A stretch of 36,402 bases of DNA from Bacillota bacterium (GTDB lineage: Bacteria > Bacillota > Sulfobacillia > RBS10-35 > JAJYVN01), in NCBI GenBank assembly GCA_021797775.1, contig JAJZZC010000026.1, positions 1-36,402 of the forward strand, written 5' to 3'. Position numbers and translations under genes: made by a program. How positions within the stretch are numbered: the stretch's first letter is position 1; the number at the start of each line of letters is the position of its first letter. The notes beneath the pieces were generated by a model that saw only the letters and a list, made by a program, of their open reading frames with translations, had not been told where the DNA came from and did no database searches. Positions 31,607 through 36,402 of the stretch are shown here, one piece after another.

Positions 31607-34042
31607 GTGTGCGGCATCGTCGGCTACGTGGGCTGCAGGCCGGCGCTGCCCGTCCTGCTGGACGGGTTGCGCCGGCTGGAGTATCGGGGGTACGACTCCG
31701 CGGGGGTCGCGCTGCAGGGTGGCGACGCGGTGGTGGTGTGCAAGCGGGCCGGGCGCGTCGAGGCGCTGACGGCCGCAGTGGCGGCCGCGGGGCTGGCGCC
31801 GGCGGGGGGACTGGCGGCCGGGGGGAGCGACACGCCGCCGGCCCTAGACACCGCGGCCCGCGCCGGCATCGGCCACACGCGCTGGGCGACGCACGGCGGA
31901 CCGAGCGACCGCAATGCGCACCCGCACGCCGATGAGCGCCTGCGCGTGGCGGTGGTGCACAACGGCATCATCGAAAACCACGCCGAGCTGCGCGAGGAGC
32001 TGCGGGCACGGGGGCACGTGTTCCGCTCGGAGACGGACAGCGAGGTCGTGGCGCACCTGGTGGACGAGGCGCTGACCGCGCGGGCGGCGGCCGACGGGGC
32101 TGCGGCGCGGGTCGGCTCCCGCGGCGAGCGGCCCGGGGCAGGCGCTGGCGAAGATGCCGGCGGCCGTAACGCAGTGGACCGAACGGCGGTGACGGCGCTG
32201 GGACCAGCCGCCGGGCCGAAGCTAGCGGCGGGCGCCGAGGAAGGCACTGGCGCCCGTGGCGCGGTGGACCTTGCGGCGCTGGCGACGCTGGGACGGGCCG
32301 CCGGGCCGGAGCTAGCGGCGGGCGCCGGGGAAGGCACTGGCGCCCGTGACGCGGTGGACCTTGCGGCGCTGGCGACGCTGGGACGGGCCGCCGGGCCGGA
32401 GCTAGCGGTGGGCGCCGGGGAAGGCACTGGCGCCCGTGACGCGGTGGACCGCACGCCGGCGGCGGCGCTGGGACCGGCGGCCGGGCGGGAGGTAGCGGCA
32501 GGCACGTGGGCCGCGGCTGTCGCCGCGGAAGGGGCCCCACACCTAGACCCGATCGTTGCGGCGGTGCCGGCCCCGGCGGAGCGCGCCGCCGAGCGCGTGG
32601 CGGCGCCGGTGGCCGGCGCGCTGCGCGAGGCGGTGCGGGCGGCCGTGGCGCGCCTGCGCGGTTCGTTCGCGCTGGTGGCGATGTCGCGCGACGACCCGGA
32701 CGTGCTGGTCGGCGCCCGCCAGGCCACGCCGCTGGTGGTGGGCGTGGGCCGGGGGGAGCAGTACATCGCCTCCGATATCGCCGCGCTGCTCCCGTATACC
32801 CGGGAGGTCCTGGTGCTGCGCGATGGCGAGATGGCCGAGGTGCGTCCCGACGGGGTAGCGCTCTTCGATTTCGCGGGGCGCCCCGTGGAGGCGCGCGCCC
32901 CGGAGCGCGTGGCCTGGGATGTGGCCGCGGCCGAGCGCGGCGGGTACGCCCACTTCATGCGCAAGGAGATCGACGAGCAGCCCGAGGCGCTGGCGGCGGC
33001 GCTGCGCGGCCGCTGCGCGGTAGGCGGGGTGGTGCTGGAAGAGTTGGAGGGCTCCGGTGGCGCCCCCGTGGCGCGTGCCCTGGCGGAGGCGCGCCGCGTT
33101 GTGCTGCTGGGCTGCGGCACGGCCTACCACGCCGCGCTGGTCGGGCGCGCCCTGCTGGAGCGCTGGACCGGGCTGCCGGCGGATGCGGACATCGGCTCGG
33201 AGTTCCGCTACCGCGAGCCGCTCCTTGGGCCGGATACGGTGGCGGTCGCCGTCAGCCAGTCGGGGGAGACGGCGGACACCCTGGCGGCGCTGCGCGAGGC
33301 GCGTGCGCGCGGGGCCGTGACGCTGGCCGTGGTCAACGTGGTCGGCAGCGGCATCGCTCGGGAGGCGGATGCGGTGCTGTACACGCGCGCGGGGCCGGAG
33401 ATCGCGGTGGCCTCGACCAAGGCGTACACGACGCAGATCGCTGTCCTGTCGCTGCTGGCGCACTGGGCGGCGGCGCGGCGCGGCGCGGCCGCGCCCCAGG
33501 GGCGGCCGGACCCGGCGGCGCTGGCCGAGTTGCCAGGCTGGGTGCAGCGGGCCCTGGCCCTGGAGCCCGAGGTGGCCCGCGTGGCGGCGCGCCTGGCGCG
33601 GCACGACCACTGCTTCTTCATCGGGCGCGGGCTGGATTGGGCCACGGCGGTCGAGGGTCAGCTCAAACTGAAGGAAGTCAGCTACCTGCACGCCGAGGCC
33701 TACGCCGCGGGCGAGCTGAAGCACGGTACGCTGGCGCTGATCGAGCCGGGCACCCCCGTCGTGGCGCTCTGCACGCAGCCGCATTTGGCGGAGAAGACCG
33801 CCTCCAACGTGGCCGAGGTGCGCGCCCGCGGCGGCTGGGTCGTGGGCGTGGCGACTCCGGCGCTAGCGCCCGCCGTGCGGCCGCTGGGCGAAGAGTTGCT
33901 CACCCTGCCCGCGGTGCCCGCCGACCTGGCGCCCGCCGTGGCCGCGATCCCGCTGCAGCTGCTCGCCTACCACACGGCGGTGGCGCGCGGCTGCGACGTC
34001 GACCGGCCGCGGAACCTGGCGAAGAGCGTGACGGTGGAGTGA
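31607..34042 (+). CDS. glmS: glutamine--fructose-6-phosphate aminotransferase GlmS, with a large insertion
   Basis: GlmS transfers ammonia from glutamine to fructose-6-P, making glucosamine-6-P. The GTG at 31607 puts the nucleophile Cys directly after the initiator (CGIVGYVG). The glutaminase domain shows LEYRGYDSAGVAL, GHTRWATHGGPSDRNAHPH and HNGIIENHAELREEL. The two SIS domains show LLGCGTAYHAALVG, SQSGETADTLAAL and STKAYTTQI, and the C-terminus is RPRNLAKSVTVE. The protein has 811 residues against about 600 for the family. The excess is an Ala/Gly-rich insertion at about residues 156-337, between AHLVDEAL and LREAVRAAVARLRGSFALV, containing four 30-residue repeats. Regulation is by the upstream ribozyme; a strong hairpin follows the stop. 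Confidence 0.97.
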   Translation: MCGIVGYVGCRPALPVLLDGLRRLEYRGYDSAGVALQGGDAVVVCKRAGRVEALTAAVAAAGLAPAGGLAAGGSDTPPALDTAARAGIGHTRWATHGGPSDRNAHPHADERLRVAVVHNGIIENHAELREELRARGHVFRSETDSEVVAHLVDEALTARAAADGAAARVGSRGERPGAGAGEDAGGRNAVDRTAVTALGPAAGPKLAAGAEEGTGARGAVDLAALATLGRAAGPELAAGAGEGTGARDAVDLAALATLGRAAGPELAVGAGEGTGARDAVDRTPAAALGPAAGREVAAGTWAAAVAAEGAPHLDPIVAAVPAPAERAAERVAAPVAGALREAVRAAVARLRGSFALVAMSRDDPDVLVGARQATPLVVGVGRGEQYIASDIAALLPYTREVLVLRDGEMAEVRPDGVALFDFAGRPVEARAPERVAWDVAAAERGGYAHFMRKEIDEQPEALAAALRGRCAVGGVVLEELEGSGGAPVARALAEARRVVLLGCGTAYHAALVGRALLERWTGLPADADIGSEFRYREPLLGPDTVAVAVSQSGETADTLAALREARARGAVTLAVVNVVGSGIAREADAVLYTRAGPEIAVASTKAYTTQIAVLSLLAHWAAARRGAAAPQGRPDPAALAELPGWVQRALALEPEVARVAARLARHDHCFFIGRGLDWATAVEGQLKLKEVSYLHAEAYAAGELKHGTLALIEPGTPVVALCTQPHLAEKTASNVAEVRARGGWVVGVATPALAPAVRPLGEELLTLPAVPADLAPAVAAIPLQLLAYHTAVARGCDVDRPRNLAKSVTVE
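32141..32500 (+). repeat. four in-frame 90-bp tandem repeats inside glmS
   Basis: The units are exactly 90 bases each: 32141-32230, 32231-32320, 32321-32410 and 32411-32500. They encode 30-residue repeats of the form G-A-G-E-G-T-G-A-R-D-A-V-D then A-A-L-x-x-L-G, R/P-A-A-G-P-E-L-A. Units 2 and 3 are nearly identical; 1 and 4 are more diverged. The period preserves the reading frame. Confidence 0.92.
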
Positions 34043-34072
34043 GGGGGGGAGCGGCGTAAGCCGCTCACCCCC
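34043..34072 (+). terminator. stem-loop directly after the glmS stop codon
   Basis: GGGGG-x-GAGCGGC, loop GTAA, GCCGCTC-x-CCCCC: a 12-bp stem with one mismatch, starting at the base after TGA. It is a strong terminator-like hairpin but lacks a U-tract. Confidence 0.7.
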
Positions 34073-34191
34073 GAACCGCATCGGGGGGGCGGCTGGGGGG
34101 CGGCGGCCCTCGCCCGCCGCGGGACCTTCACGGCATCTGCGGGGCTGATGGGAGGGTACCGGAGCCCCGACGACGTGGGCGCAAGGAGCCC

Positions 34192-34563
34192 TTGCCAGGG
34201 CTGCGTCGTTCTCGCCAGCGCGGGTACATCGTTGGAACCACAAAACAATCAAGAGATGGTGGGGTGGACCTGCGTGTGTTCGACCCGAATGCTCCAAGCA
34301 TGCTGCGATATGTTGTTCAATGTAAGGATTGGCAGAACACGGTGTCTGCCTCGACGGTCCGCGAGGCCGTAGGCTCTAAGGCACAAGCGGGAGCTCAAGA
34401 AGCAGTTGTTGTGTCGTTGTCGGGGGCGTCCCCTGATGCAGAAAAGGCTGCTGACCAACTCGGAGTGCACCTTCGTACAGTTGGGTTCTATAGCGTCAGG
34501 ACGCGGTTGGATCCGCTCTGCCTTGTCGGAGTACGATCAACTGGCCACCCTGGCCTCCGCTAA
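34192..34563 (+). pseudogene. Mrr-type restriction endonuclease domain, N-terminally truncated
   Basis: About 110 residues of an Mrr_cat-like PD-(D/E)xK nuclease remain. They include the motif RDGGVDLRV (catalytic Asp), the QCKDW element (Q-x-K), then VREAVGSKAQAGAQEAVVVS and the A-D-Q-L-G-V helix-strand end. The N-terminal helices that carry the first acidic residue are missing; homology begins at GYIVGTT, about 10 codons after the TTG that opens the frame. Codon usage is less GC-biased than in the neighbours, suggesting transfer. Mrr-type enzymes cut modified DNA. This copy is probably inactive, although a stand-alone catalytic core cannot be ruled out. Confidence 0.65.
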
Positions 34564-34944
34564 CCCCCTGTTCGATGGTTAAAATGCCCATTGAAGCCCT
34601 CCGGGGGCTTGTCTCGGTGGCCCAGAACTGTCATTCTTCCGACTATCGAGAGCGAAGTAGTCGTCAGTATGACAGTCGGTGGCGGCGCCGGCTGGAGCTG
34701 GCTCCTCGGCGTCACCGTCGGGGCGGCGGTGGCGCGGCCCCGACGTGGCAGCGCGCCGCTCGGGCGTCAACCCCAGCGCTGCACCGAGGCGCGGCGATAC
34801 CCTGCGGCAAGGGCACGTCGGGCAGACGGGACTCCCTCACGCTTACCGTTCCTCGTCTTTCAGATCTCGCGTACGCCCCCCCTGTCCGTGCCTCGCCCCA
34901 TTCGCCGGCAGGCCCTTCTTGCCCCTAAGCGCAGACGCGCGCCA
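34564..34944. other. intergenic region with a large inverted repeat
   Basis: This is 381 bases between the nuclease fragment and the HTH-PIN operon. Open frames lack motifs. The inverted repeat at 34627-34676 is its main feature. Confidence 0.5.
34627..34676. repeat. 19-bp imperfect inverted repeat
   Basis: The arm ACTGTCATTCTTCCGACTA (34627-34645) matches the reverse complement of 34658-34676 at 16 of 19 positions, around a 12-base loop. It could be a transposon end pair, terminator or operator. Confidence 0.6.
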
Positions 34945-34973
34945 TTGACATAAGTGACATTTCCCAGTATTCT
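34945..34973 (+). promoter_or_regulatory. promoter with embedded palindromic operator, HTH-PIN operon
   Basis: TTGACA (34945-34950), exactly 17 bases, TATTCT (34968-34973). The -10 lies in the perfect inverted repeat CCCAG-TATT-CTGGG (34963-34976). A direct repeat of TGACAT overlaps the -35 and spacer. This arrangement is typical of autorepressed toxin-antitoxin operons. Confidence 0.75.
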
Positions 34974-35001
34974 GGGTGGAGGAGAGGAGGGTTGGGCGAC
35001 C

Positions 35002-35553
35002 ATGGCATCTGCGTACTTGCACGTTCAAGCCTTGATACGTAAGGCATTGGTGGAGGAGGCGATTCCCGAGAGCGAGGAAGACCGGGTGCTGGTGCTAGCG
35101 TGCCAAAAGCTCTTGGAGCGCTTGGCAACCGGATCGCCCAGTCCTGGAGTGGAACGTGGGGCGACCAGATTGGCGGAGGAACTGGACGGAGATCGGGCGT
35201 TGCTCGCCGTCTTGGCGGTCCTGTCTGACAATGTAGCCAAAGAGACATCCGCCTCACGGGAACCGGATGAACACCTCACTACCAGAGAAGCCGCCCGCCG
35301 TCTGGGGATCAGCTCGGTCAATACCGTCAAGCGGTGGTTGATGGACGGGCGTCTGGACGGGTGCAGGGCCGGCGATCGCTGGCTGGTCTCCGCGCGGTCG
35401 GTGCAGAAGCTCCTGGATGCTGGACAGGAGGACCTGCGCCACTTGCAAGCCGAACACGCCCGGGTGGACAAGCTGCTGGCGGCGGACAATATCGACATCG
35501 ACCCCTCCGACCCCAAGATCCGAGAGATCTTGCGTCATGATCACCGGCATTGA
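35002..35553 (+). CDS. HTH (MerR/excisionase-like) DNA-binding protein, likely antitoxin
   Basis: This 183-residue protein has a helical N-terminal domain (1-85) with no recognised family. An excisionase/MerR-type winged helix-turn-helix follows at about 90-139 (HLTTREAARRLGISSVNTVK, RWLMDGRLDG, RWLVSARSVQKLLD). The tail is acidic and probably flexible (DNIDIDPSDPKIREIL). Its stop overlaps the start of a PIN-domain gene, so the pair is translationally coupled. The tail may bind and inhibit the PIN enzyme, as in other antitoxins (inference). The start is the ATG at 35002 downstream of GGAGAGGAGG; an upstream in-frame ATG lies inside the promoter. GC content is lower than the window average. 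Confidence 0.82.
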   Translation: MASAYLHVQALIRKALVEEAIPESEEDRVLVLACQKLLERLATGSPSPGVERGATRLAEELDGDRALLAVLAVLSDNVAKETSASREPDEHLTTREAARRLGISSVNTVKRWLMDGRLDGCRAGDRWLVSARSVQKLLDAGQEDLRHLQAEHARVDKLLAADNIDIDPSDPKIREILRHDHRH

Positions 35554-36041
35554 GTGCGCAGTTGCCCCCCGAAACCGTACGCATCTTTGCCGACACCAGT
35601 GTGTTGCTCCCACGTGGTGTCCGCGGGCGCATCGTGTCTCTTGCACGCCAGTACACTCCCATTGCGGAGGTGCCTGGCGTGCAATTCTATTGGAGTCCCT
35701 GGGTCATCGGCGAGTTGTACCGCAACCTTACCGAGATCTGTCTGCAACGCGGGTGGTCGCATGACCAGATTCACAGCAGCGCCAACCGCATGATGGAGTT
35801 GCTGACTACGTATCTACGGGTATCCGAGGTTGCGCCGCCCTACGCCGACATTCCGGGATTGCAGGATCGCGACGATGTCCCGGTGTGGTGGGCGGCGGCA
35901 CACTGTCGCGCTGACTACCTGCTCACCGACGACACTACCCACTCTCCCAAGTCCGCGCCCCAGGTGTCCGAACGTGGTGCGTGCCGTCCACCGGCCACGC
36001 CATCACCTTCATCACTAGCGCTGAGGTGGAAGATCGTTTAG
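35550..36041 (+). CDS. PIN-domain ribonuclease (VapC-like toxin), C-terminus frameshifted
   Basis: The first about 130 residues form a PIN domain: first Asp in RIFADTSVLLP (D15), Glu in WVIGELYRNL (E55), then LQDRDDVPVWWAA (D106/D109) and YLLTDDT (D127). All acidic residues of the metal site are present. PIN toxins cleave RNA. After codon about 130 the frame yields a low-quality tail. A different frame continues naturally as HAITFITSAEVEDRLAAHG and ends at TAG 36065-36067, so a frameshift has occurred near 35935-35950. The TTG start overlaps the antitoxin stop by 4 bases. It may be a decaying toxin, or a sequence error. Confidence 0.75.
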   Translation: MSAQLPPETVRIFADTSVLLPRGVRGRIVSLARQYTPIAEVPGVQFYWSPWVIGELYRNLTEICLQRGWSHDQIHSSANRMMELLTTYLRVSEVAPPYADIPGLQDRDDVPVWWAAAHCRADYLLTDDTTHSPKSAPQVSERGACRPPATPSPSSLALRWKIV

Positions 36042-36089
36042 CCGCTCACGGAATCGGTTCGGAGTAGGACTGCCACGCGTCTTCACGGG

Positions 36090-36402
36090 CCGTTGATCGC
36101 TCCCTGGCGCTCAGTGATGGAGCGGGACTTGCCCAAAAACCGACTCCGCGCCTGGAGGCCCTCAGTGGCGTGTAAGGCTTGGTGGACGCGCGGCGCCACC
36201 CTGGCCCCCGATCGGCGCGCAGGATCCCGCCTAGCCGACACCGAAGCGGGCCGAGCGGGAGGCGCGGCATGCCAGACGTAGCGGTCGCCGACACCCCACG
36301 TCCGTCTTGCGACCGGGCACACCCTTCATCTGCGTCGCGTTGCCAATGATCGGATGCAGCCCAGCGGCCTCCAACAGGTTGTAAATGGGTTTCCAGTACG
36401 CC
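36090..36402 (-). pseudogene. IS110-family transposase remnant, cut by the window edge
   Basis: On the minus strand from 36402 the frame reads YWKPIYNLLEAAGLHPIIGN, then ATQMKGVPGRKTDVG. This is the conserved N-terminal RuvC-like (DEDD) part of IS110 transposases. Immediately after, at the position of the usual D-A-x-W-L, the frame breaks. Further on, KSRSITERQGAINGP in another frame resembles the later helical segment of the family. Several frameshifts and no intact downstream part show a decayed element. The 5' part lies outside the window. Confidence 0.75.

Noticed and set aside
21640-34215. Similarity between CAGGGTTGCGTCGTTCTG (21655 region) and CAGGGCTGCGTCGTTCTC (34197 region)
   Set aside because: Only about 16 bases match and the flanks differ; this is not enough to call a repeat.
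34575-34953. Short overlapping open frames between the Mrr fragment and the HTH gene
   Set aside because: No ribosome sites, no motifs, and they run across the inverted repeat and into the mapped promoter.
1-36402. CRISPR arrays, tRNA and rRNA genes
   Set aside because: I looked for regularly spaced repeats, the GTTCGANNC T-loop pattern and rRNA segments and saw none; the only regular tandem repeat is the coding one in glmS.

Overview
The window is about 36 kb of very GC-rich (roughly 70% or more by eye) bacterial chromosome. Its gene content points to a high-GC member of the Bacillota (Firmicutes), of the Symbiobacterium/Thermaerobacter/Limnochordia kind. The evidence is a glmS ribozyme upstream of glmS, the cdaA-cdaR-glmM-glmS order, rapZ-yvcK, Rex, and DUF2089/YvlB-type proteins. 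The lineage is inferred; no phylogeny was run. Start codons are often TTG or GTG behind strong Shine-Dalgarno sequences, so many starts were set from the ribosome-binding site.

Layout. 1-5.5 kb: two small membrane or coiled-coil proteins, uvrC, then a three-gene set (DUF2089 protein, YvlB/SHOCT-like protein, DUF4097 adhesin-like protein) built around one recurring helical module. 5.5-10 kb: gene-poor accessory DNA with a tryptophan-rich mini membrane protein, an SRPBCC protein, an SPFH-like hypothetical, an ABC-transporter remnant and an internally deleted insertion sequence. 10-17 kb: HAD phosphatase, NagZ-like glycosidase, Tat lipoprotein solute-binding protein, methylglyoxal synthase, LmbE-type deacetylase. 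17-21.5 kb: serA and a class-V aminotransferase (serine biosynthesis) and a membrane protein, all on the minus strand. 22-27 kb: rapZ, yvcK, polyprenyl diphosphate synthase, rex. 27-34 kb: cdaA-cdaR-glmM, the glmS ribozyme and glmS. 34-36.4 kb: a visibly lower-GC island with a truncated Mrr-type nuclease, an HTH-PIN toxin-antitoxin pair and an IS110-family transposase remnant.

How the genes fit together. Much of the right half concerns the cell envelope and its control. GlmM and GlmS make glucosamine phosphates for UDP-GlcNAc, and the ribozyme senses glucosamine-6-P. CdaA and CdaR make and control c-di-AMP. RapZ and YvcK are linked in other bacteria to amino-sugar or UDP-GlcNAc sensing. NagZ recycles muropeptides, and the polyprenyl synthase supplies lipid carrier or quinone tails. 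SerA plus the aminotransferase form the first two steps of serine synthesis.

The most unusual signals are: (1) perfect GC hairpins with the stop codon in the loop at several unrelated genes; (2) GlmS enlarged by about 180 residues, including four exact-period 90-bp repeats; (3) a three-copy, about 138-bp MITE-like repeat; (4) a five-copy SHOCT-like module spread over three adjacent genes; (5) a 33-bp near-perfect palindrome and an 18-bp perfect stem in noncoding DNA.
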